Assembly: GCA_951813255.1 (NCBI GenBank) | Contig: OX638353.1 | Span: forward strand, 868,001-932,000 | Source of the DNA: an uncultured Dehalococcoidia bacterium | Lineage (GTDB): Bacteria > Chloroflexota > Dehalococcoidia > Lucifugimonadales > JAAXIE01 | Direction: 5' to 3' | Length of the DNA stretch: 64,000 nucleotides | In this document: piece after piece, positions 32,929 through 40,563 of the stretch | Position numbering within the stretch: position 1 is the first letter of the stretch | Layout: every line of letters starts with the position of its first letter | Program-made: the position numbers and the translations under genes | The notes under the pieces: model-generated | What the model was told of the DNA's origin: nothing | What the model saw: the letters and a program-made list of their open reading frames with translations, nothing else | Databases searched by the model: none

Positions 32929-33215
32929 TCTGTGGTCCGCAGAGGCCCGGCTCCAAAGCTACGCAGCGCGCGATACCCGACTCGCTCCATCAAGACATTG
33001 ATAGCGTCGGGGCGCAGGCCGCGGAGGCTCTCCAGCGCGCTATTCTCGGTGCTGGCAACTGCCCAACTCCCACTGTCCACGTCGATAGCGACGTACTCGC
33101 CGAAGTGGTCGGCTTGAACCTGGGGCAGGATGTCCCGCTGGTATATCTCCTTGCCTAGGCGAACCGCCTCCTCGAGGGGCCTGCGCTGGCGGGGAGGTGT
33201 TCTTGTTTCTTTCAT
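32925..33215 (-). CDS. Partner protein of the clan AA protease
   Basis: 96 residues; its TGA overlaps the GTG of the protease gene by 4 bases, so translation is probably coupled. Recognisable pattern: EAVRLGKEIYQRDILPQV, HFGEYVAIDVDSGSWAVA and ERVGYRALRSFG. Small proteins of this type (a short helix, a GxYVAID strand pair, a closing RVG strand) are often found next to such proteases in cyanobacteria and Chloroflexota, to my recollection. Function unknown. It may be a substrate, inhibitor or antitoxin-like partner; none is shown. Confidence 0.7.
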   Translation of the reverse strand: MKETRTPPRQRRPLEEAVRLGKEIYQRDILPQVQADHFGEYVAIDVDSGSWAVASTENSALESLRGLRPDAINVLMERVGYRALRSFGAGPLRTTE

Positions 33216-33572
33216 TCTTCTCTCTCATGTCCAAGCATACTTTTGCAGGTGATACCCTACTGCTCGCGGCGGCCACCGGGACTCTGCCAGTGCCGATGCC
33301 GACTGTTTCATGATGGGCTACAGGTGGGGTTTGGCGCAAGCGGGTTTTGTCATGGTTGTTCAAGCGGACGGGGAGGGATGGGGCCTCTGAGAGTGGTGTG
33401 GGGGAAGAAAGAGATGGGGTGACCTGTAGGGGTTCGCCGGACCGGGGCGAGACTGGGGTTGAGCAGAACGTGGGACGACGGAGGCGCGACGGGACTGCCA
33501 AGCCAGCCAAGTCCAAGCGGCCACGGAGGCAGATCAATCAGTATCCCAGCGGGCGTGGCTAAGTTGTGGTCT
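33216..33572. other. Intergenic region with direct-repeat copy 2
   Basis: No gene seen. It holds the second direct-repeat copy (33310-33360) and similarity to 32461-32545 continuing to about 33455. The remainder, to the end of the LRR remnant, has no recognisable feature. Confidence 0.55.
33310..33360 (+). repeat. Direct repeat flanking the protease pair, copy 2
   Basis: Second copy of the 51-base repeat described at 32393-32443, with a single difference, in the same orientation and just upstream of the protease pair. Together with copy 1 it frames the pair. Confidence 0.85.
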
Positions 33573-33761
33573 TCAGCACTGGTCCGAGTCTGGCGGTATT
33601 TCGTCGGTTAGCTGGTTGCCGGAGAGACATAGGACTTCCACAGTGCTGGCAAGCTTGGCGGGCAATCTCTCCGTCAATTGGTTGTTGCGGAGGCTGAGCG
33701 CGTTTAAGTTGACCAGATTCCGCAACTCTGGTGGTATCTGCCCCGTCAACAGCGGAGCCAT
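33573..33761 (-). pseudogene. Leucine-rich-repeat protein remnant
   Basis: A 62-residue frame with about two and a half repeats of the plant-type LRR pattern: LTGQIPPELRNLVNLNALSL, RNNQLTERLPAKLAS, VEVLCLSGNQLTDEIPP. It stops right after (SDQC). Intact LRR proteins of this type carry many repeats, a signal peptide and a C-terminal anchor, none of which is present. No ribosome binding site is evident. I read it as a fragment left by deletion or recombination in an unstable region. Confidence 0.6.
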
Positions 33762-33832
33762 ATTGTACAGCGAGAATTGAGAGGAAGTAAGGCCCCGGAG
33801 GAATCCTGATCTACTGGAGAGTTTTGGCAGTG

Positions 33833-33912
33833 GGTCAGTCGATGAAGGGATTTCGGGGGTGATGGTGACGTTGGGGGGTAGGGAGTTGCCGACGGGGGGT
33901 AGGTGGGACGGA
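33833..33912 (-). pseudogene. Duplicated 3' end of an osmC-like gene
   Basis: About 80 bases match the 3' end of the intact OsmC-family gene (34261-34341) at nearly 90% of positions, including GGTCAGTCGATGA, TTTCGGGGGTGATGGTGACG and GGGAGTTGCCGACGGGGG. Read on the minus strand it encodes VGNSLPPNVTITPEIPS, compared with VGNSLARNVTITPEISI in the intact gene. One base is missing, so the original stop is out of frame. Nothing of the rest of the gene remains. Confidence 0.75.
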
Positions 33913-34262
33913 GCGTCTCGCAGATTGGGTGGAGGATGGCTTCGCTGGCGGCGGCTTCGGGGACCTAGGACACAGAAACGCCGTCTAGCCGAGTGCGAAA
34001 GGACTAGACGGCGTCGCTGTTGTAGGTGGGGGAGCCAATCCCCAAGCTGAGTCTACGGCAAACGATACTGGGTGTCACTACTTGCGCCCGTCCATATAAA
34101 CATTCAAGCTCGGACGATTCTTCGGAACGTACCGTATTGGGCACGTTTGGGTGGGAGGTTGGGTTATGAGAACGTGTCGGTGTTTCCGCCGGGCGGGCTA
34201 GTTTCCGAGCTAGCGTCTGCCCGGACGGCGACGAGGGCACGGGTTGCGGCGGGGGTTGGGGG
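33913..34262. other. Intergenic region downstream of osmC
   Basis: No gene seen. It holds the hairpin at 33979-34013 and a small GGCTAG...CTAGCG stem near 34197-34215. A short + strand open frame has no recognisable feature. Confidence 0.5.
33979..34013. terminator. 10-bp hairpin, possible terminator
   Basis: CGCCGTCTAG (33979-33988) and CTAGACGGCG (34004-34013) form a perfect 10-pair stem with a 15-base loop. On the minus strand it is followed by TTTCTG, a weak T-run, which would fit a terminator about 250 bases after the osmC-like gene. It could equally be an isolated repeat. Confidence 0.4.
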
Positions 34263-34793
34263 TCAGTCGATGATGGAGATTTCGGGGGTGATGGTGACGT
34301 TGCGGGCGAGGGAGTTGCCGACGGGGGAGGTGGAGACGGACTGTTCCCAGATGGCTTGGAGGGTGGCTTGGTCGGCGTCGGCTTGGACGTAGAGCTTGGC
34401 GCGGACTTCCATGAAGCCGGGGTGGCCGTCGTCGCTGAGGCCGAAGAAGGTGAAGATGTTGTTTTGGGTGGAGTCGAGGGCGACTTCGAGGTTGATGATG
34501 GGGATGCCTTGGCGGGTGGCGTTGAGGACGAAGCCGGTGGCGAGGCACGAGCCGAGGGCGCCGAGGACGTATTCCATAGCGTTGGGGGCGTTGTCGGGAG
34601 CGGTGGTGGAGGCGGGCTCTTCGACGATGAAGGTGTTGTTGCGTACGAAGGAGTTGAAGCGGAAGCCGCCGAGCCACTGGATGCGGGAGCGCTTGCCAGC
34701 GTGGCGGGCTTCGGGCTGCTGGGCGATTTCGTCTAGGGCAGACTGGAGGTCGGTGAGGTTGATGCCGTTTAGTTGGGGGTCGGGGGTGGTCAT
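34263..34793 (-). CDS. OsmC-family protein
   Basis: 176 residues from the ATG at 34793. The OsmC/Ohr fold is shown by RIQWLGGFRFNSFVRNNTF, the active-helix segment YVLGALGSCLATGFVLNATR (the Cys in GSC) and LEVALDSTQN. It carries only one of the two Cys positions in their usual motif (GSCLATG), so whether it reduces organic peroxides or does another thiol reaction is open. A paralogue at 36732 has the equivalent GACVATGF. A fragment of its 3' end is duplicated at 33833-33912. The HicAB-like pair is upstream on the same strand. Confidence 0.85.
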   Translation of the reverse strand: MTTPDPQLNGINLTDLQSALDEIAQQPEARHAGKRSRIQWLGGFRFNSFVRNNTFIVEEPASTTAPDNAPNAMEYVLGALGSCLATGFVLNATRQGIPIINLEVALDSTQNNIFTFFGLSDDGHPGFMEVRAKLYVQADADQATLQAIWEQSVSTSPVGNSLARNVTITPEISIID

Positions 34794-34815
34794 GGTGCAT
34801 TTGTCCTTGTCGCGG

Positions 34816-35058
34816 TCAGCCGCGGTTTTGTTGGAGGCGTCGGAGTCCCTGGGCACCCAGACCTGTCTGGGTGGGGCTGAGGATTCTCCCCAGTGTGCCT
34901 GGCTTCAGGTCTTGCGTGTAGTCCGGTACGATGGTCGTGCGCAGGGCATTGATGGAGGGGTCCCATTTCACCATGAAGAGTCCATGGTTGGCCCGCCGCA
35001 CCACTGCCCACCCGTCGGCGACTAGGAGGGCAATGAGATCGCGTCCCGTTATTGGCAT
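34816..35058 (-). CDS. HicA-like toxin
   Basis: 80 residues with the YcfA/HicA pattern: GRDLIALLVADGWAVVRR at the N-terminus, ANHGLFMVKWD where the family has GSHHxF, and VPDYTQDLKPGTLGRIL followed by TGLG. HicA proteins are small dsRBD-fold mRNA interferases using a His in the GSH region. Here the loop reads A-N-H-G, so the His is kept but the context has changed. It lies 8 bases after the HicB-like gene, forming a type II toxin-antitoxin pair with antitoxin first, the less common order. Confidence 0.7.
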   Translation of the reverse strand: MPITGRDLIALLVADGWAVVRRANHGLFMVKWDPSINALRTTIVPDYTQDLKPGTLGRILSPTQTGLGAQGLRRLQQNRG

Positions 35059-35066
35059 GGGCTGTG

Positions 35067-35420
35067 CTATGCGGGAACTGCGGTGACCGAAACGGGTTCA
35101 GCCAATGAGGCCGTGCCGTTGTTCTCCAATCTGATGAACTCAGGGATGGGGTAGAGTGCCACTCCCCGACTCGTGAGCCAGTCGTGCAGGTTCATCACGT
35201 CTGCCGTGCCATCCAGATGCAACTGCACTAGGTCCAACAGTGCCTCTTGGAGTTGGGGCAGAGTATCGGCGTCTGCAGCGGTGGTCAACTCAACACACCA
35301 ACCAGACCACGAATCGTCGTCATTCCTCTTGTAACGAAGGGTCAGGCGGATGAAGTACCGAGGCCTTCCCTCCTCAGAGATGAAGAAGTGGACGCCCTCA
35401 TCCTTCACGTTCTTTGCCAT
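35067..35420 (-). CDS. HicB-like antitoxin
   Basis: 117 residues. The HicB partial RNase H-like fold is suggested by YFIRLTLRYKRNDDDSWSGW, CVELTTAADADTLPQLQEAL and LDLVQLHLDG, matching the order strand, strand, helix with the T-L-x-E-A-L segment. I do not see a clear ribbon-helix-helix or HTH DNA-binding tail; the C-terminus (LTSRGVALYPIPEFI) is different from classical HicB. It is followed directly by the HicA-like gene. The assignment depends on both genes together. Confidence 0.6.
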   Translation of the reverse strand: MAKNVKDEGVHFFISEEGRPRYFIRLTLRYKRNDDDSWSGWCVELTTAADADTLPQLQEALLDLVQLHLDGTADVMNLHDWLTSRGVALYPIPEFIRLENNGTASLAEPVSVTAVPA

Positions 35421-35480
35421 GGCGATGGACCCTTTCCCGTGAGGTTACATCATCATAAGTGGCACCCGGCGCAGTTGTCA

Positions 35481-36650
35481 TCAGCCGTATTTGGCGCGGA
35501 GGCGGTCGGCGGCTTGGGAGATGACTTCTAGTTTGCGGAAGGCTACTTCGGGGGGGTTCATGGGGCGCTCGGCGAAGGTGCCGAAGCCGCAGTCGGGGTT
35601 GAGGTAGATGTTTTCGGGCTTGAAGTGGTGGAGGGCGTCTTCGACCTTGTCCACGACGTAGTCGACGGTCTCCATTTCGTCGATGCGGGGGTTGACGACG
35701 CCGAGGCCGATTTCCTGGACTCGGTTGGAGGCGGGGAAGGACTCGACCTCGCCGGCGCGGGGAGTGGCGTACTCGAGGACTAGCTGGTCGATCTCGTAGT
35801 TGGTGACGTAGGGGAGAAGGGCGGTGTAGGCGCCGTTGAGGAGGGCTTCTTCCTTGCGGCTCCAGTTGCCACGGCAGATGTGGACGCCTGTCTTGACGCC
35901 GTCGATGCCACGGGTGACGTCGTTCATGAGGCGGAGGGCGCGGACCATCTCGGCCTTGGGGTCGCCGGAGGCGGCGGCCATGGAGGCGCACATGAAGGTG
36001 CGCTCCTTGACCTCGGGACGGAACATGACGTCGGTGAGGACGGGTTCATCGAACTGGACGAACTCGCAGCCAGCGTCGCGGAGGGCGATGAGTTCCTCGC
36101 GGAGAATTTCGACGAGGTCGGCGGCGAGGCTGACCATGGTGGGGTAGGCGGTATCGGAGACGCCCTTGACCCACATGGAACGGGTGAGGAGGTAGGGGCC
36201 GGGGAGGGCGATCTTGATGGGGCGGTCGGTGTGTTCCTTGAGGAAGAGGTACTCGTCGAGGGCGAGAGGCTCGCGACGGGTGACCTTGTCGACGACGGTG
36301 GTGTTGTGGATGGCGAAAGCTGGGGCGTCCATGCTGCGGAGGATGGCGTCGAAGCTTTCTTTGTCCTGGACATGGTTCATGAGTTCGGCGAGGCTCATGA
36401 GTTGGGCGCCGTCGAGCTTCTCCACGACGAAGGAGTAGAAGTTGTCGCGGCGCTGCTCGCCGTCGCTGACAATGTCGACGCCGGCGTCCTCTTGGTACTT
36501 GAGGCACTCAAGGACAGCTTTGTCGGCGACCTCGTTGAACTCAGGGAAAGTGATGCGCCCGGCTTGGCGCTGGCGCAGGGCATCCAAGAGCCATGGAGGG
36601 CGGGCCCAGCTTCCTACAACGGTGACGGGGAACAGTGGGAGACCGGTCAC
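35481..36650 (-). CDS. B12-independent methionine-synthase-like protein (MetE C-terminal family)
   Basis: 389 residues from a GTG (GGGGGTG upstream), about the size of the MetE catalytic half alone. Visible features: VVGSWARPPWLLDAL start, DGEQRRDNFYSFV, LPGPYLLTRSMW, FVQFDEPVL, VHICRGNW and YLNPDCGFGTF. The His and Cys of HICRGN and the Cys of PDCGF fit the zinc ligands of the family. Stand-alone proteins of this kind do not use the same substrates as full-length MetE and may transfer methyl groups from other donors. A paralogue with the same motifs is at 59973. Confidence 0.88.
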   Translation of the reverse strand: MTGLPLFPVTVVGSWARPPWLLDALRQRQAGRITFPEFNEVADKAVLECLKYQEDAGVDIVSDGEQRRDNFYSFVVEKLDGAQLMSLAELMNHVQDKESFDAILRSMDAPAFAIHNTTVVDKVTRREPLALDEYLFLKEHTDRPIKIALPGPYLLTRSMWVKGVSDTAYPTMVSLAADLVEILREELIALRDAGCEFVQFDEPVLTDVMFRPEVKERTFMCASMAAASGDPKAEMVRALRLMNDVTRGIDGVKTGVHICRGNWSRKEEALLNGAYTALLPYVTNYEIDQLVLEYATPRAGEVESFPASNRVQEIGLGVVNPRIDEMETVDYVVDKVEDALHHFKPENIYLNPDCGFGTFAERPMNPPEVAFRKLEVISQAADRLRAKYG

Positions 36651-36672
36651 GACTTTTCACCCCCATCCTGGA

Positions 36673-36692
36673 CTTCCCCCTCAAGGGGGAAG
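36673..36692. terminator. Strong GC hairpin between osmC-like and MetE-like genes
   Basis: CTTCCCCCT (36673-36681), CA, AGGGGGAAG (36684-36692): a perfect 9-pair stem with a 2-base loop, followed on the + strand by GGATTTTG. A similar, shorter element occurs at 8821-8839. It may separate the two leftward transcription units. Confidence 0.45.
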
Positions 36693-36731
36693 GGATTTTG
36701 TGCGCGAACTTTGGTCAACATTACAGAGTGG

Positions 36732-37265
36732 TTAGCTGGAACTTCGCAGGGTGGTGGTTATCTTGGCGCCACGCTGCACGGTGTTCAAGACGGGGGAGAG
36801 GCCGACGGCCTTGTCGTAAATCTCTTGGAGAACGTCGGGGGCGGCGTCGGTCTGGGCGTAGACGGTGACAGCCATCTCGTCGTAGCCGGGGTTGCCCTCG
36901 GCAAGGCCGAAGAAGACAGGGAGGTTGAGCTTGCCGTCGACTTGGACCTCGAGGGACTCGACCTTGACGCCGCGGGCGGTGGATTGGGCGACGAAGCCGG
37001 TGGCCACGCAGGCGCCGACGGCACTCATGACGGCTTCATGGGGGCTGAGGCCGCGGTCGCCGCCGGCTACCTCAGCGGGTTCGTCGAAGGTGGTGGGTGC
37101 AAGCTCGCGGGCGAAGACGGAGTGCTGGAAACCGCCCTGCCACTGGACGCGGGTGTTCCAACCGGAGTTGGCCATGTCCTGGTAGAGCTGGGGGTTTTCC
37201 TGCATCTCTTTGACGAGGGCTTGGATTTTCTCGATGTCGAGGTTGTTGAGCCTGACTTGGGCCAT
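36732..37265 (-). CDS. OsmC-family protein, second paralogue
   Basis: 177 residues from the ATG at 37265 (AGGAGG upstream); the long frame that continues upstream is a shadow of the next gene. OsmC features: VQWQGGFQHSVFARE, SPHEAVMSAVGACVATGFVA (active-site-helix Cys) and GVKVESLEVQVDGKL. It starts 29 bases after the diiron gene and is surely co-transcribed with it. The OsmC fold with one conserved Cys suggests thiol-based peroxide or sulfur chemistry. Its sequence has diverged from the 34263 paralogue. Confidence 0.85.
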   Translation of the reverse strand: MAQVRLNNLDIEKIQALVKEMQENPQLYQDMANSGWNTRVQWQGGFQHSVFARELAPTTFDEPAEVAGGDRGLSPHEAVMSAVGACVATGFVAQSTARGVKVESLEVQVDGKLNLPVFFGLAEGNPGYDEMAVTVYAQTDAAPDVLQEIYDKAVGLSPVLNTVQRGAKITTTLRSSS

Positions 37266-37294
37266 GGTGTCCTCCTGTGACTTGCTTGGGTCTG

Positions 37295-38362
37295 TTACAT
37301 GTAGGCTTGGCCGCCTACGCCGTGGAGTTCGGAGATGCGGCGGGCGGTGGGTTCTGGGAGTCCGGCGACCATGAGGCGGTTGATGCGGGTCTGGTGGAGG
37401 CGGCGGTAGAAATCGCGGACGCGTTCGAGGCCTGCTTGGAACTGTTCCTCGCTGGTGCCACCTCCGGCGAGGATGCCCAAGGCGCGCTGGACGAAGGGAT
37501 TGATGCCGGAGGTGGCGCGGAGGAAAGAGGAGCGCTCCTCGGCGGCTTCCTGCAGGACCTCGGCCATGGAGGGGTCTTCGTTCAGGAGTTGGCGGGCGTG
37601 GGCTACACCGTAGGCAACGTGGCGGGCCTCGTCTTGGCGGGTGCGGACGAGAATCTCGCGAGTCACGGGGTCGGGGGCGATGTCCTCGATGAACTTGAGA
37701 AGTTCGAGGAAAGTGCCCTCGCCCAGGAGATGGAGGAGGAAGGATGACTTGAGGTAGTTGTTCTGAGAGTGGAGGCTTTTGAGTGCCCACTGGGTGGTGG
37801 AGGAGACGTACTGAAGGCCGCCGCCGTTGGCGAGGGCCCGCTTGGTGTAGACCTCGATGTGGCGGGCCTCGTCTTTCACCTGGGTGGCAAGGAGGAGGGA
37901 AACTTCGGTGTAGTGGGGGTCGATCTGGGGGATGAATTTGGCGGGGATGGCGAGGGCGACGTACTCGTTCTCGACGAGGAAGGTCATGATCTGGCAGACG
38001 GCGCGCTCGATGTCCTCGGGGAGTTCGGGGAGCTTGTTCCAAGGGATGTCGTGGGTGGCGTCCCACTGCTCGTTCTTGGCGCGCTCGTACAGGTCGGGGA
38101 CCTCGTCGCACCAGCAGTCCTGCTTGCGTGTGACGCGAAAACCGAAGTCGGGCATGTTGGGCTCGACGACGGCGCCTCGGGGGGTGAGGCCGTGGTCGGG
38201 CGGGGCTTCATCGGGGATGTCGCCGTAGGTCCCGAGGAGGAGGTCGTCAAGCTTCACGCCGTCGCCAGCGAGCTTGGCGGCTGCGATGCCCCAATCGGTT
38301 TCGCCCCAGGTTGTGGTGTCGGGGTTCTGGATGAGGGTCCTCCGCGGAGGCGGTTGATCCAC
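37295..38362 (-). CDS. Ferritin-like diiron protein
   Basis: 355 residues from a GTG. A four-helix-bundle diiron enzyme of the ribonucleotide-reductase R2/oxygenase kind is indicated by FLVENEYVALAIPAK (first Glu helix), then two E-x-x-H motifs in QVKDEARHIEVYTKR and RTRQDEARHVAYGVAH, plus LGEGTFLELLKF supplying a further Glu. The family is not one I can name exactly; N-oxygenases and desaturase-like proteins share this ligand set. Promoter at 38377-38405. It is followed by an OsmC-family gene in the same operon, so an oxidative-stress or sulfur/nitrogen oxygenation role is possible. Confidence 0.8.
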   Translation of the reverse strand: MDQPPPRRTLIQNPDTTTWGETDWGIAAAKLAGDGVKLDDLLLGTYGDIPDEAPPDHGLTPRGAVVEPNMPDFGFRVTRKQDCWCDEVPDLYERAKNEQWDATHDIPWNKLPELPEDIERAVCQIMTFLVENEYVALAIPAKFIPQIDPHYTEVSLLLATQVKDEARHIEVYTKRALANGGGLQYVSSTTQWALKSLHSQNNYLKSSFLLHLLGEGTFLELLKFIEDIAPDPVTREILVRTRQDEARHVAYGVAHARQLLNEDPSMAEVLQEAAEERSSFLRATSGINPFVQRALGILAGGGTSEEQFQAGLERVRDFYRRLHQTRINRLMVAGLPEPTARRISELHGVGGQAYM

Positions 38363-38376
38363 CTAAATTGGCATAC

Positions 38377-38405
38377 AGTCTACTTGAGGGGCTTTAGGGG
38401 GGCAA
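38377..38405 (-). promoter_or_regulatory. Promoter for the diiron/osmC-like operon
   Basis: On the minus strand TTGCCC (38405-38400), a 17-base spacer and TAGACT (38382-38377). The leader would be about 8-10 bases and includes TAGGTG just before the GTG start. Confidence 0.45.
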
Positions 38406-38501
38406 TAGTAAGCTGGGGACGAGGTAAGGGCTAGTGGCCACTTAGATGCGATGGGGGAAGTGTGGGAGCGTTGACGAGAGGGTTGCTCCAGCGCTAGAGC
38501 T

Positions 38502-39275
38502 TTAGCTGTTGTTGGGGGAGTCTGCGTGCTGCTGACGGCGTAGAAGGTCCAACTCTGCTTCCAGTTCACGGTTCCGGGCTTCGGCGTCTTGCGCCCTAGC
38601 CTCGGCTGCCAAGCGGGCCGCTCGTTCTTCAGGGAGGTAGTTCAGCCACTCGCCAGTCTGGCTGTCCCGCAACAGGAATCTCCCGAACCCACTATCCGCC
38701 GCTTCATGATAGAAATCGACGCCGAGCGCGTCGCTTCGGCTCCAAACGTCGCCGTTGTCCTCCCGGTGCAACTCTATTCTCCGGTACTCTCCATCGACCA
38801 GGGTCTCGCCTACCAACGGCTCGCCATAATACTCACCGAGCCTGTCGTCGAGCCGCCAGTATTCCTGGGCGCCCATTTGCGCGTAGATGAGGCGCTTACG
38901 GCCCAAGTCGTTGTCCTTGGTGCTCTCGGAAGCCACTTCCAACACGAAGGAGGGCACTTGGCCCCATTCCTGGATGCGATAGCTGCGACGCTCGGTCATA
39001 ATCCTCGTCGCATCTATGCTGAACACGATGAAGCAGTCGGGTACGACGAACGAACCTGGCACGGCGGAATCGTAGATCAGGTTGGCTTGTGGGCCCGCGA
39101 TGAGAACGCTGGGGTCGTGCCAGTAACGCGTCCGGAGGATGGCCGACACATAGTTGATCAAGGGGTCCTGCTGCATGCCGTCCTCCGGGGGTTCGGGGAC
39201 CTCGGGTATCAGGTCGTACCAGGGGATTTCGGGGTTGTCGAGGGGCTGGGCCTCGACGTGCTGGGGTGTTGTCAT
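38502..39275 (-). CDS. Uma2-family (PD-(D/E)XK-like) endonuclease domain protein
   Basis: 257 residues. The restriction-nuclease-like fold common in cyanobacteria and Chloroflexota is shown by VPDCFIVFS, PSFVLEVASESTKDND, RKRLIYAQMGAQEYWRLD; the D and the E-V-x-S motif fit the acidic active site. The C-terminus (ERAARLAAEARAQDAEAR) is a charged coiled coil. These genes occur in many copies per genome and their function is unsettled. This copy is alone between the diiron operon and cinA. Confidence 0.85.
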   Translation of the reverse strand: MTTPQHVEAQPLDNPEIPWYDLIPEVPEPPEDGMQQDPLINYVSAILRTRYWHDPSVLIAGPQANLIYDSAVPGSFVVPDCFIVFSIDATRIMTERRSYRIQEWGQVPSFVLEVASESTKDNDLGRKRLIYAQMGAQEYWRLDDRLGEYYGEPLVGETLVDGEYRRIELHREDNGDVWSRSDALGVDFYHEAADSGFGRFLLRDSQTGEWLNYLPEERAARLAAEARAQDAEARNRELEAELDLLRRQQHADSPNNS

Positions 39276-39321
39276 GAGAGCCCTCCGTGCGCTTCGGCCG
39301 CGTTTATTCTATCAGACCAAC

Positions 39322-40563
39322 TCACTTTTCGAGGAGGGTGGTGCGGAGGAGGTCGAGGGCGTTGAGGGAGGCGCGGGTGCGGTCGGGGACGCCGCGGCCT
39401 GCGGTCTGGTAGACGCGGTTGCGTACGCCGGAGGCTGTGGCGACGGACATGAAAGTCTTGCCGGTGCCGAGGTTTTCGACCAGGGGGTCGCCTTCGGGGA
39501 CTACGTGGACGGCGATGCCAATGTCGGCGTCGCTACGGGCCATGACGGAACGGGCTAGTTCTGGGGTGAGGAGGGAGCGGTCGCGGAGGAGATAGGCTAG
39601 CTGGTGGGCTTCGAGGTCGGGGTCGAGGATGCGTTTGAGGGAGGCTGTGCCGTTGGCGACAGCGCCTTGGATGAATAGGTCGCCGGAGGCGCGGAGTACG
39701 CGCTCGGCAACCATGCCTGCGGTTACATCCTCGTAGACGGCGACGGTCAAGGCTCTCTGGCGGAGCAGGCTGCCTACGGCGTCTTCCATGGTCTGCTCGT
39801 CGGTTGCGAAGATGTGGCGGCCGAGGAGTTCGCGTACTTCGGCTTCTACGGGGTTGATGAGGACGCGGGCTTCGTCGTCGTTGTTGGCCTTGCCGGTTAT
39901 GCGGACGTCGACTTGGCCGGGATGGGCTAGGACGCCGACGGTGGGGTTGGAGAGATCGGCCATGAGGTGGCCGATGCGGTCGTCGACGGAGCTTTCACCG
40001 AGGTCGGCGACCTTGAGGACGCGGGATACGATGACTTCGGTGAGGCCGAAGCGCTGGCGTAGGTAGGGGACGACCTCGTTGTCGAATAGCCACTTCATCT
40101 CGAAGGGGACGCCTGGGAGGCAGATGATCACTGACTCGGGCTGCTCCACTATGAAGGAGGGGGCGGTGCCGTTGGGGTTTTCGACGGGGGTGGCGCCTGC
40201 GGGGATGTCGGCCTGCCTGAGGTTGTTGGGGGTTGTGATGAGGTTGCGGCGGTGGAAGCGTTCTTCGATCTGGGCGACGAGGTCGGGGTCGCGGATGAGT
40301 TCGCGGCCGGTGATTTCGGCGACGATCTCGCGGGTGAGATCGTCCTGGGTGGGGCCGATGCCTCCGGAGGTGATGACGGCGTCGGAGCGTTCCATGGCGC
40401 GGGTGAGGACCTCGCGCATGCGGCTTGGGTTATCGCCGACGACGGTCTTGTAGAGGAGGTTGACTCCCAACGGAGCGAGTTGCTGGGCCATCCACGCTGA
40501 GTTGGTGTCGACGATCTGGCCTAGGAGGAGTTCTGATCCGATGGCGACGATTTCTGCGTTCAA
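39322..40563 (-). CDS. cinA: CinA-family protein with degenerate amidase domain
   Basis: 413 residues from the TTG at 40563, which has AGAGAGGA 5 bases upstream; the frame that continues upstream has no site and crosses the promoter. The N-terminal COG1058 domain (molybdopterin-binding-like, ADP-ribose pyrophosphatase in characterised CinA) has IVAIGSELLLGQIVDTNS and ITSGGIGPTQDDLTRE, both complete, and ICLPGVPFEM. The C-terminal PncC-type domain (about 260-413) has YEDVTAGMVAERV where active NMN deamidases have ESCTGG, so the catalytic Ser is replaced and this half is probably inactive. Confidence 0.9.
   Translation of the reverse strand: MNAEIVAIGSELLLGQIVDTNSAWMAQQLAPLGVNLLYKTVVGDNPSRMREVLTRAMERSDAVITSGGIGPTQDDLTREIVAEITGRELIRDPDLVAQIEERFHRRNLITTPNNLRQADIPAGATPVENPNGTAPSFIVEQPESVIICLPGVPFEMKWLFDNEVVPYLRQRFGLTEVIVSRVLKVADLGESSVDDRIGHLMADLSNPTVGVLAHPGQVDVRITGKANNDDEARVLINPVEAEVRELLGRHIFATDEQTMEDAVGSLLRQRALTVAVYEDVTAGMVAERVLRASGDLFIQGAVANGTASLKRILDPDLEAHQLAYLLRDRSLLTPELARSVMARSDADIGIAVHVVPEGDPLVENLGTGKTFMSVATASGVRNRVYQTAGRGVPDRTRASLNALDLLRTTLLEK

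Noticed and set aside
33979-34013. tRNA gene suggested by a CCGTCTAG...CTAGACGG stem
   Set aside because: Only one stem; no D, anticodon or T arms and no GTTCnAnnC sequence.
34263-37265. The two OsmC genes as ends of a transposon
   Set aside because: The paralogues are in direct orientation with diverged sequence, and no transposase or terminal repeats were seen.
35880-37280. 466-codon open frame on the + strand
   Set aside because: Antisense to the MetE-like and OsmC-family genes, crosses their gap, and has no recognisable feature.
36732-38111. 459-codon open frame on the minus strand
   Set aside because: Only its last 177 codons, from the ATG at 37265 with AGGAGG, are the OsmC-family gene; the rest is out of frame within the diiron gene.
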